DNA of 64,000 nucleotides from Corynebacterium halotolerans (GTDB taxonomy: Bacteria; Actinomycetota; Actinomycetes; Mycobacteriales; Mycobacteriaceae), in NCBI RefSeq assembly GCF_001056295.1, contig NZ_JVMD01000005.1, positions 1 through 64,000 of the forward strand. The letters are read 5' to 3'. The position numbers were made by a program, and so were the translations under genes. This document shows, in pieces, positions 20,041 to 30,437 of the stretch (the stretch's first letter is position 1; every line of letters starts with the position of its first letter). Below the pieces are notes generated by a model. The model ran no database searches, was not told where the DNA came from, and saw only the letters and a program-made list of their open reading frames with translations.

Positions 20041-21096
20041 ATGAACGCGGGAACCGGAACGAACCACGACGGCGACGTCACCCCCTTCGACGAGGCCCGG
20101 CTGGCCGAGTGGCTGGACACCTTGCCCGGCGCGACCCGCGGACCCATCCGGCTGGAGCGCTTGGGTGCGGGGCAATCGAATCTGACCTACCTGGCGCGCG
20201 ATGCGGAGGGGCACGTGGTCGTCGTCAGGCGGCCCCCGATGGGCTCCCAGGCGTCGTCGGCCCATGACGTCGCCCGGGAGGGGCGCATCATGGCGGCTCT
20301 CGCCGGCACCGGCGTCCCCGTGCCGGCGATCCTGGGCGTGCGCTCCGAACCGGACGTCGCCGAAGTGCCCGTCGTGGCGATGGAACTGGTCGACGGCACT
20401 GCAGTGACCTCTCCGGCCATCGCCGAGGAGATGCCGATCCCCGCCCGCCGGGCGGTCGGGGAGGGGCTCGTCGACGCGATGGCCGCCATCCACGCCGTCG
20501 ACCTGGCCGAGGTCGGGCTGGACGGGCTGGCGTCGCACGACCCCTACGCGCCGCGGCAGCTGCGGCGGTGGTCGGGGCAGTGGGAGAAGACGCGGACGCG
20601 GGATTCGGCCGCGCTCGACGACCTGACCCGGCGGCTGTGGGACGGAGTGCCCGAGCAGGACGCCACCGTCCTCGTCCACGGCGACCTGCACCTGGGCAAC
20701 GTCATGTGCGATCCGGAAACCGGTGACATCAAGGCCGTCGTCGACTGGGAGCTGGCGACGCTCGGCGATCCGCTGGCTGACGTCGGCACGCTGCTGGCCT
20801 ACTGGCCCGAACGCGACGGCCTGGTGCTGCCCGGCTTCGCCGCCGCCCTGGAGGAGGGGTTCCCCACCGGCGACGAACTCGCCGACCGCTACCTGGCGGC
20901 GACGGGCCGCGATCGCGCCGCCCTGGAGTACTGGCGGGTGCTGGGCCTGTGGAAGGTCGCGATCATCGCCGAGGGCGTGGTCCGCCGCGTCCGCGACATG
21001 CCCGCCAACGAAGCCCCCACCGGCGCCCCGACCGCCGAGATGGTCGACGGGCTGATCGCCTACGCCGGCGCCGCCGCCGACCGCGCGGGGTTGTAG
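20041..21096 (+). CDS. APH-family phosphotransferase (ACAD10-N-like)
   Basis: 351 residues. Kinase-like fold of the aminoglycoside/choline phosphotransferase family: ATP-binding start LGAGQSNLTYLARD, catalytic Brenner loop LVHGDLHLGNVMCDPETG and metal-binding IKAVVDWELATLGDPLADVG. This is the subgroup related to the N-terminal part of human ACAD10/11, often found with fatty-acid genes in actinobacteria; the phosphorylated substrate may be a hydroxyacyl compound, but that is by family analogy. It starts after GGAGAAAGG. It is not expected to be an antibiotic-resistance gene. Confidence 0.85.
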   Translation: MNAGTGTNHDGDVTPFDEARLAEWLDTLPGATRGPIRLERLGAGQSNLTYLARDAEGHVVVVRRPPMGSQASSAHDVAREGRIMAALAGTGVPVPAILGVRSEPDVAEVPVVAMELVDGTAVTSPAIAEEMPIPARRAVGEGLVDAMAAIHAVDLAEVGLDGLASHDPYAPRQLRRWSGQWEKTRTRDSAALDDLTRRLWDGVPEQDATVLVHGDLHLGNVMCDPETGDIKAVVDWELATLGDPLADVGTLLAYWPERDGLVLPGFAAALEEGFPTGDELADRYLAATGRDRAALEYWRVLGLWKVAIIAEGVVRRVRDMPANEAPTGAPTAEMVDGLIAYAGAAADRAGL

Positions 21097-21259
21097 GGGG
21101 CGAGCCGGGGAAACGGAGAAAGCCCCTCCACCGGAGGGGAGCCGGTGATAGCTTTCACCTCCGGAAGCAGTCCGGCATCATCGGCCCGAAAGGCGAAGCG
21201 ACCATGCCCACCCACCACCGCGGTCACGGCAGCGCGGCAGATCCCCGAAAGGCCGATCG

Positions 21260-22486
21260 GTGACCGAACGCCGTCGCATCGGCGGGGACATCTGGGCCCT
21301 GTCCATCGCCACGTTCATCAACCGCGCCACCGGGTTCCTCACGCTTTTCGCCGCCATCTTCTTCACCGGGACCGGCATGTCCCCGGAAGCGGTGGTCCTC
21401 GCATTGTCGGTCTTGGGCGTCGCCGGCGTGTCCGGTTCGCTGCTGGGCGGACGGCTCGCCGACCGGTTCGGCAAAACCGCGGTGCTGGTGGCCAGTTCGC
21501 TGGTCAACGCCGGTCTTTTCGCGGTACTCGCCATCATCGACCATTCCCTGACCTGGTGGGTCGTGGGCATCGCGGCCATGAGCGCGTTGGCGTCGCAAGT
21601 CTTTTATGGCCCGTCGATGGCGGTGGTGGCGGAGTCGTCCGAGGGGCGGGACCGCGTCACCCGGTTCGCCTTCTACCGGATCTTCATCAACGTGGGCGCC
21701 ATCGTCGCCCCGGCGCTCGTCGGCTTTCTGGGTAGGGACCGGTTCGACATGCTGTTCTGGTTCTCCGCGATCGGCTCGGTCCTGGTGCCGGTGATCCTGC
21801 TCGCGGGTATCCGAGCGCGGCGCCCGGACGCCGCCGGGGGCGAATCGGCCGAGGCCACCGCCGGGCACGGCGACGACGAGTCCGCGGCGTCCGCTCGGCG
21901 ACTGCGCGCGGCGCTTTTCCTCGTTTACGTGGCCATGGGCCTGGCCATGGTGGTGTACGCGCAGCACCAGAGCGCGGTGCCGCTGCGCCTGGAGTCCGAG
22001 CCGAATGGCGTGCGGCTCTACGCCCTGCTGCTGATCATCAATCCGGTGTTCGTCATCGCCGTCGAGTACCCGCTGAGCCACTTCACCAAACGCATGCCCG
22101 CGAACATCGCGCTCGCCCGCGGGACGGCCATCATGGGCGTCGGCGTCGCCATGGCGGTGGGTTTCGCCGAGGTGCCCGCGCTCGTCATCGTCGGGTGGGT
22201 CCTGTTCTCGCTGGGCGAGTGCATCTTCGCGCCCATGTCCAACACCTACGTCGCCGAGCTGTCCCCGAAGGCCGCGCAGTCCCGATCCCAGGGGCGCCTG
22301 GCCGCATTCCAGGCTGTAGGAATCGCGATGGGCCCGGGGCTCGGCAGCTGGATGCTCCTCGTCCTCGGCGGTGCCGCGTGGAGCGGCTTCCTGGCCATGA
22401 CCGTCGTCTGCGCCGGACTCGTACTCGCCGCGCATGCGGCATATGCCGGCGCGAAAAAGAATCTCAATCCCGGCGTCGCCCACTGA
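21260..22486 (+). CDS. MFS efflux-type transporter
   Basis: 408 residues, twelve membrane segments. The N-terminal half shows TFINRATGFLTLFAAIFF and the MFS loop GGRLADRFGKTAVLV; a charged central loop (ESAEATAGHGDDESAAS) separates the halves; the C-terminal half has LGECIFAPMSNTYVAELSP. This is the MdtH/DHA1-like layout of drug exporters. GTG 21260 follows AAAGG with 7-nt spacing. The substrate is unknown. Downstream is the long palindromic repeat that separates it from convergent dinG. Confidence 0.85.
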   Translation: MTERRRIGGDIWALSIATFINRATGFLTLFAAIFFTGTGMSPEAVVLALSVLGVAGVSGSLLGGRLADRFGKTAVLVASSLVNAGLFAVLAIIDHSLTWWVVGIAAMSALASQVFYGPSMAVVAESSEGRDRVTRFAFYRIFINVGAIVAPALVGFLGRDRFDMLFWFSAIGSVLVPVILLAGIRARRPDAAGGESAEATAGHGDDESAASARRLRAALFLVYVAMGLAMVVYAQHQSAVPLRLESEPNGVRLYALLLIINPVFVIAVEYPLSHFTKRMPANIALARGTAIMGVGVAMAVGFAEVPALVIVGWVLFSLGECIFAPMSNTYVAELSPKAAQSRSQGRLAAFQAVGIAMGPGLGSWMLLVLGGAAWSGFLAMTVVCAGLVLAAHAAYAGAKKNLNPGVAH

Positions 22487-22544
22487 GCCCACAGGGGCGG
22501 TAGTCCACGACGCCGGGTGGTCGCCCCGCGCATCCTGCGTGCTC

Positions 22545-22608
22545 AACCCACCCCGAATGCGCATACCCACCCGTTACAGGGGGTGGGACTGCGCATTCGG
22601 GGTGGGTT
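22545..22608. repeat. Long palindromic repeat, copy 1
   Basis: Perfect 19-bp arms AACCCACCCCGAATGCGCA (22545-22563) and their complement (22590-22608) enclose a second inverted pair CCCACCC/GGGTGGG. It lies in the convergent gap between the MFS and dinG genes. A close relative occurs at 50814-50896. It could fold as a bidirectional terminator or represent a REP-like mobile palindrome. Besides this element I see nothing in 22487-22721. Confidence 0.85.
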
Positions 22609-22721
22609 TGCGTCAGGGGGCGGGGAGGCGCATCAGCCGGCGTTCGCTGAGGGCACTGACCGGGTCGACGGAGGGCGCGGTGCTTCCGGTGCCGCGATTC
22701 CCCGGCGCCGGGCCCCAACAC

Positions 22722-24701
22722 CTAATTCCCGTACCTCTGCGCCACCAGGCGTTCCAGCGCCTTCCGGGCGACGGCCCCGTCGGTGGTGCGCCAGAACGGC
22801 GGCATGGAGGCGGCGATCCAGGTTCCGTAGCGGGCCGTCGCCAAGCGGGGGTCCAGGACCGCGACGACCCCGCGGTCATCAACCGACCGCAGCAACCGCC
22901 CCGCGCCCTGCGCCATCAGCAAGGCGGCGTGGGTGGCGGAGACTTCCATGAAACCGCTGCGCCCGGCCCGATTCGCCGCATCCGACCGGGCGGACAGCAG
23001 CGGGTCATCCGGGCGGGGGAACGGGATGCGGTCGATGACCACCAGCGACAGCGCCGGGCCGGGCACGTCGACGCCCTGCCACAGCGTCAGCGTGCCGAAC
23101 AGGCACGAATTCTCCGACGCCGCGAACTGCTCGACCAGGTTGCCGATAGCGTCGTCGCCCTGGCACAGCACGTCGAAGGGGACGCGCTTGCGCATCTCCT
23201 CGGCCGCCGCCTCGGCCCCGCGCCGCGAGGAAAACAGGCCCAGCGTGCGGCCGCCGGCGGCGGTGATCAGCGCCTGCAGCTCGTCCATCACCTTCGGGTC
23301 CGTGCCATCGCGGCCGGGCTTCGGCAGGTGCCTGGCGACGTACAAGATGCCGGACTTCGCCGGATCGAACGGCGTGCCGACGTCCATGCCGTCCCAATTG
23401 CCCTTCGGCAGGCCCCACGTGGCGGCCATCGCGTCGAACCGGCCGCCCAACGCCAGCGTCGCCGAGGTCAGCACCACGGTGTTCTCGCCGAAAAGCCGGT
23501 CGCGCAGCAGATCCGACACCGTCAGCGGCGCCACGCACAGGGCGCGGCGGTCGGTCATCCACACCACGTCGCCGTCATCCCGCGCGAGCATCCGCACTGC
23601 GGCATCGTGCATGTTCTCCAACGCCGCGCGGACCGTCTGGCGCTCGGTGGCGTCGCCTTCCTGGCCCGTGGCCAGCGCCGTCTGCGTCTTCCACAGCGCG
23701 TCGCGCAGGGCGGTCAGGGGAACGCCCGCTTCCGGGGGAATGTCGTCCCACCTGCCCACGCCGTCGTCGCCAAGCGCAATCAGCGCCTCCTGCAGCATCC
23801 CCGCCGCATCCTCGAGGTCCGCCGCCTGCTCGGCCGCGCCGACCTTCTTCGCGCGCTTCGCGGTCAGGGTGATGCCCGTGGCGGTGAGCTCCTCCGTGGC
23901 CACCGACGTGATCCGCCCGTCGAGCTCGTGGGCCTCGTCGACGATGACGTACTCGTGCTCCGGCAGGATCATCGCGTCCGACATCGCATCGATGGCCAGC
24001 AGCGCGTGGTTGGTCACCACCACGTCGACGTCGGCGGCGCGGGCCTTGGCGGCCTCGGCGAAACAGGACTCGCCCATCGGGCACTTCATCGCCCCGACGC
24101 ACTCGCGCGACGTCACCGACACCTGGCGCCACGCCATGTCGGACACGCCGCGGTCGAGGCTGTCGCGGTCGCCGTCCTCGGTCTCGTTCGCCCATTCGCG
24201 CAGCTTGAGCACCTGCGCCGCGGTGCGCGACAGGGACGACGGGTCGATGAGGGCGCCGGTGTCGCCGGCGCCGGCGCCGAATCCGTCTCCGGCACCGCCA
24301 CCGTCGTCCAGCGGCACCTCCGCCACCTTGTTCCGGCACAGGTAATTGTTGCGGCCCTTGAGGATGGCGAACGTCGGCCGCCGCGACACGTGCGGCTCGA
24401 GGGCATCGGCCAGGCGCGGCAGGTCCCGCTCGACCAGCTGGCGCTGCAGCGCGATGGTGGCCGTCGACACGACCACCGCCCGACCGTCCTCCATCGCCCG
24501 CACGATCGCGGGGACCAGGTACGCCAGCGACTTGCCGGTGCCGGTACCCGCCTGGACGGCCAGGTGGCGGCCGGACTCCATCGCCCCGTGCACCGCGCGG
24601 GCCATCTTCACCTGCCCGGCGCGCTCCGTGCCGCCGAGCGCGGCGACGGCATGGCCGAGCAGTTCCTCGACGCGGTCGGCCCCGTCCGCCGGGTCAGACA
24701 C
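22722..24701 (-). CDS. dinG: DinG/XPD-family ATP-dependent DNA helicase
   Basis: 659 residues. A superfamily 2 5'-3' helicase that unwinds forked or R-loop structures. Walker A is [15 protein letters not shown] near residue 50; the DEAH box is [11 protein letters not shown]; motif VI is QGAGRLLR. Four cysteines (one in NNYLCRNK and three in [15 protein letters not shown]) fit the 4Fe-4S cluster of XPD/DinG proteins. Its start overlaps the end of pncB by 8 nt, the same pair order as Rv1329c-Rv1330c in M. tuberculosis. A Gly/Ala-rich linker ([13 protein letters not shown]) is a local oddity. Confidence 0.93.
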   Translation of the reverse strand: MSDPADGADRVEELLGHAVAALGGTERAGQVKMARAVHGAMESGRHLAVQAGTGTGKSLAYLVPAIVRAMEDGRAVVVSTATIALQRQLVERDLPRLADALEPHVSRRPTFAILKGRNNYLCRNKVAEVPLDDGGGAGDGFGAGAGDTGALIDPSSLSRTAAQVLKLREWANETEDGDRDSLDRGVSDMAWRQVSVTSRECVGAMKCPMGESCFAEAAKARAADVDVVVTNHALLAIDAMSDAMILPEHEYVIVDEAHELDGRITSVATEELTATGITLTAKRAKKVGAAEQAADLEDAAGMLQEALIALGDDGVGRWDDIPPEAGVPLTALRDALWKTQTALATGQEGDATERQTVRAALENMHDAAVRMLARDDGDVVWMTDRRALCVAPLTVSDLLRDRLFGENTVVLTSATLALGGRFDAMAATWGLPKGNWDGMDVGTPFDPAKSGILYVARHLPKPGRDGTDPKVMDELQALITAAGGRTLGLFSSRRGAEAAAEEMRKRVPFDVLCQGDDAIGNLVEQFAASENSCLFGTLTLWQGVDVPGPALSLVVIDRIPFPRPDDPLLSARSDAANRAGRSGFMEVSATHAALLMAQGAGRLLRSVDDRGVVAVLDPRLATARYGTWIAASMPPFWRTTDGAVARKALERLVAQRYGN

Positions 24702-26016
24702 CGGCGAAGCGGACGTTGATGACGGGTTCGTCGCGCGACAGCGCCAGGCCCTCCCACGGCAGCGAGATCAGGGCGCGGGCCAGGTGGTCGCGGCCGTCCT
24801 CCAGGGTGGGCAGGTCGTCGGAAAGCTCGCCGCCGCGCATCATCGGGATGGTCAGGCCGACGGCCTCGAGCGTGCCGGTGTCGGGGACGCCGGTGCCCAG
24901 GGGGTAGGCGATTTCCTCCACGGCGGTGCCCGAACGCCGGCACGCGCGCACCGCCGCCTTCGCGCCGCCGTGGCTCTTCTTGTCCCGCGAACGCTTGGCG
25001 ACGGGCACGCCGTCGACCTCCACCAGCTTGTACACGAGTCCCGCCGTGGGAGCCCCGGACCCGGTGACCACCGACGTGCCCACGCCGTAGGCGTCGACGG
25101 GCTCGGCGCGCAGGGCGGCGATGGCGAATTCGTCGAGGTCGGAGGACACCACGATGCGGGTGTTGTGGGCGCCCAGGCCGTCGAGCTGCTGGCGCACCTG
25201 GCGGGCCAGCACGCCCAGGTCGCCGGAGTCGATGCGCACGGCGCCGAGCTCCGGGCCGGCGATCTCGATGGCGGTGGCGACGCCGGCGGTGATGTCGTAG
25301 GTGTCCACCAGCAGCGTGGTGTCCAGGCCCAGGGTCTCCACCTGGGCGCGGAAGGCGCCGGCCTCGTCCGGGGTGCCGTCGGGGTTGGTGTGCAGCAGCG
25401 TCCACGAGTGGGCGGCGGTGCCCGACGCCGGGATGCCGTAGCGGGCGGCGGCCTCCAGGTTCGACGTCGCGGTGAATCCGGCCAGGTAGGAGGCCCGGGC
25501 GGCGGTGACCGCGGCCTCTTCGTGGGTGCGGCGCGAGCCCATCTCGATGATCGGCCGCCCGCCGGCGGCGGTGACCATGCGGGCGGCCGCCGACGCGATG
25601 GCCGAGTCGGCGTTGAGGATCGACAGGATCACCGTCTCCAGGATCACGCACTCGGCGAAGGTGCCGCGCACGGTGAGGATCGGCGACGCGGGGAAGTACA
25701 GCTCACCCTCGCGGTAGCCGTCGATGTCGCCGGTGAAGCGGTAGTCCCGCAGGTACTCCAGCGTCGCGTCGTCGAGGAAGTCCAGCGACGCCAGCTGCTC
25801 GTCGGTGAACCGGAACCGCGAGATGGCGTCGAGCACGCGGGCGGTGCCCGCGACCACGCCGTAGCGGCGCTCGTTGGGCAGCCGGCGGCCGAAGACCTCG
25901 AACGCGCATCGCCGGTCCGCCGTGCCGTCGCGCAGCGACGCCTGGAGCATCGTCAGCTCGTACTTGTCGGTGAGCAGGGCGGTCGACTCGGTGTCGTGGG
26001 GCGTCGGATTCGTCAC
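24694..26016 (-). CDS. pncB: Nicotinate phosphoribosyltransferase
   Basis: 440 residues. It converts nicotinate, PRPP and ATP to nicotinate mononucleotide in NAD salvage. Family blocks are [15 protein letters not shown] at the N-terminus, [21 protein letters not shown], and [20 protein letters not shown], with GVGTSVVTG for phosphate binding. GTG 26016 lies 7 nt after TAGACT (26024-26029), the leaderless pattern, and is divergent from clpS. pncB and dinG overlap and are probably one transcript. It supplies NaMN for the nadE pathway. Confidence 0.95.
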   Translation of the reverse strand: MTNPTPHDTESTALLTDKYELTMLQASLRDGTADRRCAFEVFGRRLPNERRYGVVAGTARVLDAISRFRFTDEQLASLDFLDDATLEYLRDYRFTGDIDGYREGELYFPASPILTVRGTFAECVILETVILSILNADSAIASAAARMVTAAGGRPIIEMGSRRTHEEAAVTAARASYLAGFTATSNLEAAARYGIPASGTAAHSWTLLHTNPDGTPDEAGAFRAQVETLGLDTTLLVDTYDITAGVATAIEIAGPELGAVRIDSGDLGVLARQVRQQLDGLGAHNTRIVVSSDLDEFAIAALRAEPVDAYGVGTSVVTGSGAPTAGLVYKLVEVDGVPVAKRSRDKKSHGGAKAAVRACRRSGTAVEEIAYPLGTGVPDTGTLEAVGLTIPMMRGGELSDDLPTLEDGRDHLARALISLPWEGLALSRDEPVINVRFAGV

Positions 26017-26023
26017 CCCGCCG

Positions 26024-26084
26024 AGTCTAGTCCGGTGCGCGGCCGGGGTGGCCCGGTGCACGGGATCGCCCGCGTCGTTATCCT
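26024..26084. promoter_or_regulatory. Divergent leaderless promoters of pncB and clpS
   Basis: Minus-strand TAGACT (26024-26029) is 7 nt before the pncB GTG; plus-strand TATCCT (26079-26084) is 7 nt before the clpS ATG. The two -10 hexamers share a 49-bp gap, so the -35 regions overlap. Confidence 0.6.
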
Positions 26085-26091
26085 TGGGCGC

Positions 26092-26385
26092 ATGACCATG
26101 CCAGCCGCCACCCCGATGGGCGTCATCGACGCCGAGACCGTGACCGAGTCCAATCGGCCATGGCAGTGCATCGTGTGGGACGACCCGGTCAACTCCATGA
26201 GTTACGTGACCTACGTGTTCCAGATGCTGTTCGGAATGGACCGCAAGAAGGCCCATGAGCTGATGCTCAAGGTGCACAACGAGGGCAAGGCCGTCGTGTC
26301 GTCGGGGGAGCGGGACAAGGTGGAGGCGGACGTGAAGAAGCTGCACAAGGCGGGCCTGTGGGCCACCATGCAGCAGGCCGATTGA
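26092..26385 (+). CDS. clpS: ATP-dependent Clp protease adaptor ClpS
   Basis: 97 residues. ClpS binds the ClpA/ClpC N-domain and delivers N-degron substrates. The conserved core is present: [20 protein letters not shown] (the D-D-P-V-N ligand-pocket motif), then [19 protein letters not shown] and a final AGLWATMQQ. The first ATG (26092) is 7 nt after TATCCT. It begins a run of genes collinear with Rv1331-Rv1341. Confidence 0.95.
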   Translation: MTMPAATPMGVIDAETVTESNRPWQCIVWDDPVNSMSYVTYVFQMLFGMDRKKAHELMLKVHNEGKAVVSSGERDKVEADVKKLHKAGLWATMQQAD

Positions 26386-26425
26386 TCGGCGCGCGTCCCA
26401 TTCAGTCGACAAGAGGAGAGAGCCC

Positions 26426-26977
26426 ATGCGCCCCTGGAAGAGGAAGCGGGGGATGCTGCGAGGCGGCGCCCGGTACGTCACGGTCCTGGAGCCGGCGGAG
26501 CGGGCGCTGCTGGGGGAGTTGTCCGCCACAGTCGCCGACGCCCTGATCGGGCGGGCGCAGTCGGCGCCGAAGGATGAGCTGTCGGAGCTGACGGGCATGC
26601 CGTCGGGGCATGCGGAGGCGCCGGAGGATCCGCGTCTGGCGCGCCTGCTGCCGGATTTCGCCGCCGAGGGCGACGAGTCGGTGGAGGGCGAGAACCGGCT
26701 GATGCGCCAGTTGCACGAGTCGGACATCGTCAAGGGCAAGCTGACGGATCTGCGGGCGATCATCGAGGCCCTGGAGCCGGCGGACAACGGCCAGGTGTCG
26801 TTGACCGAGGAGCAGGCGAACCAGTGGATCGCGGCGATCAACAGCCTGCGCCTGTACCTGCACGCCACGCTGGAGCGGCATGACGGGCCGATCTCCAAGG
26901 CGGAGGAGACCGACGCGATGTACCAGTGGCTCAGCTACAACCAGGAGTCGCTGGTGCAGGAGCTGATGCGCGAATGA
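26426..26977 (+). CDS. DUF2017-family protein
   Basis: 183 residues, function unknown. The DUF2017 family is found next to clpS in actinobacteria (Rv1332 position). The sequence is helical, with a lysine/arginine-rich start (MRPWKRKRGMLRGGARYVTV) and a conserved C-terminal stretch ETDAMYQWLSYNQESLVQEL. There is no signal or membrane segment. AGAGGAGAG precedes the ATG. The stop overlaps the ATG of the peptidase gene (ATGA), implying coupled translation; a role with ClpS is inferred from context only. Confidence 0.85.
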   Translation: MRPWKRKRGMLRGGARYVTVLEPAERALLGELSATVADALIGRAQSAPKDELSELTGMPSGHAEAPEDPRLARLLPDFAAEGDESVEGENRLMRQLHESDIVKGKLTDLRAIIEALEPADNGQVSLTEEQANQWIAAINSLRLYLHATLERHDGPISKAEETDAMYQWLSYNQESLVQELMRE

Positions 26978-28113
26978 CCGGCGGTGCCGTCCACGTGGCG
27001 TCGGCGTCCTTCGGGGGACGCTTGACGACGGGCCCGGCCGCGTCGCCGTCCCGCCTGCCCGGCATTTCGGTCGGGCACGCCTCCGCCGCGGACACCGGCG
27101 TGACGGTCATCGCCTGCCCGGATGGCGCGGTGGCGGCCGTGGACGTGCGCGGCGGCGGCCCGGGGACGCGGGAGACCGATCTGCTGGAGCCGCGGAACAC
27201 CGTGCGGGAGGCCCACGCCATCGTGTTGGCGGGCGGGTCGGCCTTCGGGCTGGCCGCCGCCGACGGCGTGATGCGCGGCCTGGCCGGGCGCGGGTGCGGC
27301 TTCGGCGTGACGGAGGAATTCCCCGACGTCCGCGTGCCCATCGTGCCCGCGGCCGTCATCTTCGACCTGCTGCTCGGCGAGCGCGATGTGCCGGACGCGG
27401 GGCTCGGCGAGAAGGCCCTGGCGGCGGCCCTGGACGGCGACGGCGGCGAACCCGCCCCGTCCGGATGCGTCGGCGCGGGCACCGGCGCAATGGCCGGCGC
27501 GATCAAGGGCGGGGTCGGCCAGGCGTCGGTCGCGCTCGCGGACGGTTCGACGGTGGCCGCGCTGGTCGTGGCCAACCCGATGGGCGCCGTCGCCGGGCCC
27601 GACGGGAGGTTGTGGTCCGATCCCGGGCGCGGCGCCATCCCGGCACCGGCGCTGGAAGCCATCGGCGAGAAGTTCCTGGGGCTGACCAAGGTGCCGGTGC
27701 CCGGCGGCCCCGGCGACGGCGGCGGCGCCCTGAACACCACCATCGGCTGCATCGTCACCGACGCCGCGCTGTCCCAGGACCAGGCCCAGCGCCTGGCCAT
27801 GGCCGGCCACGACGGCATGGCGCGGGCCATCCGCCCCTCGCATCTGCCGATGGACGGCGACACCCTCTTCTGCCTGGCCACGGGAACGTTCCCCGGCGCC
27901 GGCGCGTTGGAGGGAGCAGGGGATCCGGCCGGGACGTCGTCAAGCGATCCCGTCGACCCCGCGACCCTGGCCCTGCTGGCCGCCGCCGCGGCCGACGCGG
28001 TGGAGCACGCCATCGTCGACGCCGTAGTCTCGGCCGAGTCGCGCGCGGGAGTGCCCGCGTTCGGCGAACTCGCCGAGACCGCCACCGAACCCGAGAGGAC
28101 CCGACGACAGTGA
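26974..28113 (+). CDS. P1-family peptidase (DmpA-like, autoprocessing)
   Basis: 379 residues. Ntn-hydrolase-fold aminopeptidases of this family (MEROPS S58) self-cleave before a serine/threonine nucleophile. Visible blocks are [65 protein letters not shown] and [16 protein letters not shown], where the nucleophilic Thr is expected in L-N-T-T. It occupies the Rv1333 position. The C-terminus is Ala-rich ([17 protein letters not shown]). It overlaps both neighbours by 4 nt. Confidence 0.88.
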   Translation: MTGGAVHVASASFGGRLTTGPAASPSRLPGISVGHASAADTGVTVIACPDGAVAAVDVRGGGPGTRETDLLEPRNTVREAHAIVLAGGSAFGLAAADGVMRGLAGRGCGFGVTEEFPDVRVPIVPAAVIFDLLLGERDVPDAGLGEKALAAALDGDGGEPAPSGCVGAGTGAMAGAIKGGVGQASVALADGSTVAALVVANPMGAVAGPDGRLWSDPGRGAIPAPALEAIGEKFLGLTKVPVPGGPGDGGGALNTTIGCIVTDAALSQDQAQRLAMAGHDGMARAIRPSHLPMDGDTLFCLATGTFPGAGALEGAGDPAGTSSSDPVDPATLALLAAAAADAVEHAIVDAVVSAESRAGVPAFGELAETATEPERTRRQ

Positions 28114-28766
28114 CCATGCAGCCCGGACCACTGGGGCGACGCCCCGGCACCGACGCCCGTGGCGCGGGATACGGCACCGCCGTCGCGCCGAAGACCTCCG
28201 ACGGCGGCATCCGCTCCGCCCTCGGCGCCGGCATCGGCTTCACGGTGCTGACGTGGGTGGTCTTCTTCTTCAACAAGATCTTCTTCTTCGGCGAACTCAA
28301 CCAGTCGCTCGGGTTGCGCCCGCTGGACACCCACGGGCTGTGGGGCATCCTCTTCGCCCCGGTGCTTCACGGCAACCTCGAGCACCTCATGGCCAATACG
28401 CTGCCCGCCGCCCTGTTCGCCGCGCTGATCGCGTTCACCTCCAAGCGGCTGTGGTTCCAGGTCACGGCGATCGTGATGCTCGTCTCCGGCGTGGGCACGT
28501 GGTTCATCGGCGGCGTCGGCACCGCCCACGTCGGCGCGTCCGGCCTCGTCTACGGGTGGCTGGCGTTCCTCATCGTCCGCGGCTTCTACAACCGGGCGCC
28601 GGGCCAGATCCTGCTGGGCATGATCCTCGGCTTCGGCTACTCCGGCCTGCTCTGGGGCGTGTTCCCCACGCAGATGGGCGTGAGCTGGCAGATGCACCTC
28701 TTCGGCGCCATCGGCGGCATCATCGCCGCCTCGATGCTCAAACGCGGCAAGGCGACCGCCAAATGA
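28110..28766 (+). CDS. Rhomboid-family intramembrane serine protease
   Basis: 218 residues, about six membrane helices. It cleaves substrates within the membrane. The catalytic serine is Ser144 in [10 protein letters not shown], and the catalytic histidine is His196 in [22 protein letters not shown] carries the conserved H-N of TM2. The 45-residue N-terminus is cytoplasmic. GTG 28110 (GTGA overlap) is favoured by GAGAGGA; ATG 28116 is possible. In M. tuberculosis mec-cysO-cysM lie between the peptidase and rhomboid (Rv1337); here they are missing. Confidence 0.9.
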   Translation: MTMQPGPLGRRPGTDARGAGYGTAVAPKTSDGGIRSALGAGIGFTVLTWVVFFFNKIFFFGELNQSLGLRPLDTHGLWGILFAPVLHGNLEHLMANTLPAALFAALIAFTSKRLWFQVTAIVMLVSGVGTWFIGGVGTAHVGASGLVYGWLAFLIVRGFYNRAPGQILLGMILGFGYSGLLWGVFPTQMGVSWQMHLFGAIGGIIAASMLKRGKATAK

Positions 28767-29599
28767 TCGACGGCGACGCCAACCAGCTGGAGATCGACCG
28801 CAGCGCGCCGATCGGGGTCTTCGACTCCGGCGTCGGCGGCCTGACGGTGGCGCGCGCCATCGTCGACCAGCTGCCGCACGAATCGATGATCTACGTCGGC
28901 GACACCGCCAACGGCCCCTACGGCCCGCTGCGCATCGCGGAGGTACGGCGGCACGCCGAAGCCATCGCCGACGACCTGGTCGCCCGCGGCTGCAAGATGA
29001 TCGTCATCGCCTGCAACACCGCCTCCGCCGCCTTCCTGCGCGACGCCCGCGAGCGGTACCCGGTCCCCGTCGTCGAGGTGATCCTGCCCGCCGTGCGCAG
29101 GGCGGTGTCCGCCACCCGCAACGGCAGGGTCGGCGTCATCGGCACCGCCGCCACCATCCGCTCTCGCGCCTACCAGGACCTCTTCGACGCCGTCCCCGGC
29201 GTCGACGTCTCCGCCGCCGACTGCCCCCGGTTCGTCGACTTCGTCGAGCGGGGCATCACCTCCGGCCGCCAGATCCTCGGCCTGGCCGAGGGATACCTCG
29301 CCCCGCTGCAGGCCGACGGCGTGGACACGCTCGTCCTCGGCTGCACCCACTACCCGCTGCTGTCCGGCGTCGTGCAGCTGGCCATGGGGGAGGACGTCAC
29401 CCTGGTGTCCTCCGCCGAGGAGACCGCCAAAGACGTGCTGCGGACCCTCACCAAACTGGATCTGCTCGCCGACCCGGAAATCGACCCGCCGCCGACGCGG
29501 GTCTTCGAATCGACCGGCGACCCGGCGATGTTCCAGAAGCTCGCGGCCCGTTTCCTCGGCCCCGCCATCACCGACGTCAGCCCCCACGTCGCGCGCTGA
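28763..29599 (+). CDS. murI: Glutamate racemase
   Basis: 278 residues. It makes D-glutamate for peptidoglycan. The paired catalytic cysteines are seen: Cys84 in [10 protein letters not shown] and Cys194 in [11 protein letters not shown]. The N-terminal signature [17 protein letters not shown] and the [11 protein letters not shown] loop are complete. The ATG overlaps the rhomboid stop (ATGA), so the run from DUF2017 to murI is an operon with 4-nt overlaps. Confidence 0.97.
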   Translation: MIDGDANQLEIDRSAPIGVFDSGVGGLTVARAIVDQLPHESMIYVGDTANGPYGPLRIAEVRRHAEAIADDLVARGCKMIVIACNTASAAFLRDARERYPVPVVEVILPAVRRAVSATRNGRVGVIGTAATIRSRAYQDLFDAVPGVDVSAADCPRFVDFVERGITSGRQILGLAEGYLAPLQADGVDTLVLGCTHYPLLSGVVQLAMGEDVTLVSSAEETAKDVLRTLTKLDLLADPEIDPPPTRVFESTGDPAMFQKLAARFLGPAITDVSPHVAR

Positions 29600-29660
29600 T
29601 CCGGCCCTCCGGCGGAGGGTCGACATGCCCGAAGCGCGGGTGCCGTGGCATTGTGGGGTC

Positions 29661-30419
29661 ATGAAAGTGACGGTTCTGGGATGCACGGGGAGCATGTGCG
29701 GCCCCGATGCGGCCGCCTCCGGGTACCTGGTCGAATCCGATGAAGGCGCGTTCGTCATGGACTTCGGACCGGGAGTGCTGGGGCAGCTCCAGAGGTACCG
29801 CGACCCGGCCGAACTGGACATCGTGCTGTCGCACCTGCACGCCGACCACTGCCTGGACATCCCCGGGCTGCTGGTGTGGCGGCGCTTCCACCCGACCGCC
29901 CCGTCGACCCGCCGCAACCTGCTGTGGGGGCCGGTCGACTCCGCCGACCGCCTGGGGCACGCGTCCGCCGAGACCGGCGACGGCTTCGACGACCTCGGCG
30001 ACACCTTCGACATCCGCGTCATCGAGGGGCGCACCCCGTTCGAGGTGGGCGGGCTGACCGTCGAGGCATTCCCCATGGTCCACCCCATCGAGGCGTGGGG
30101 GTTCCGCATCACCGGCCCGGACGGGACCATCGCCTACACCGGCGACACCGGCTGGACCGACGCGGTCGTGGATCTCGCCCGGGACGTCGACGTCTTCATC
30201 TGCGAGGCCACCTGGTGCGGCGACGGGGAGGACAAGCCCGCCGACATGCACATGTCGGGTGCCGAAGCCGGCCGCGCCGCGGCGCTGGCGGGGGCGAAGA
30301 AGCTGGTGCTCACGCACATCCCGCCCTACGGCGACCCCGACGGCGCCCTCGCCGCCGCCCGCGCCGAGTTCGACGGGCCGGTCGAGCTGGCCCGCCCCGG
30401 GATGGTGCTCGCACCGTAG
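29661..30419 (+). CDS. Metallo-beta-lactamase-fold hydrolase (Rv1339-like)
   Basis: 252 residues. The metal motif HxHxDH is visible as LSHLHADHCLD, with later ligands in FPMVHPIEAWG, IAYTGDTGWTD and the C-terminal LTHIPPYGDP. It holds the position of Rv1339 between murI and rph; that mycobacterial protein has been described as an atypical cAMP phosphodiesterase, so a cyclic-nucleotide or RNase Z-like role is an inference. ATG 29661 lies 6 nt after CATTGT, an imperfect leaderless pattern. Confidence 0.85.
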   Translation: MKVTVLGCTGSMCGPDAAASGYLVESDEGAFVMDFGPGVLGQLQRYRDPAELDIVLSHLHADHCLDIPGLLVWRRFHPTAPSTRRNLLWGPVDSADRLGHASAETGDGFDDLGDTFDIRVIEGRTPFEVGGLTVEAFPMVHPIEAWGFRITGPDGTIAYTGDTGWTDAVVDLARDVDVFICEATWCGDGEDKPADMHMSGAEAGRAAALAGAKKLVLTHIPPYGDPDGALAAARAEFDGPVELARPGMVLAP

Positions 30420-30424
30420 GCCGG

Positions 30425-30430
30425 TACCGT
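30425..30430 (+). promoter_or_regulatory. -10 hexamer TACCGT for leaderless rph
   Basis: TACCGT, 7 nt, then ATG 30438. It lies just after the stop of the preceding gene, so rph has its own start besides read-through. Confidence 0.5.
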
Positions 30431-30437
30431 TGGGGCC

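Noticed and set aside
20041-21096. Aminoglycoside-resistance phosphotransferase
   Set aside because: The APH-like fold is shared, but the sequence style is that of the ACAD10-N-like group common in actinobacterial metabolism; no resistance context.
22545-22608. Palindrome considered as a CRISPR repeat unit
   Set aside because: Only one unit at each location, with no spacers or cas genes; it is a nested palindrome.
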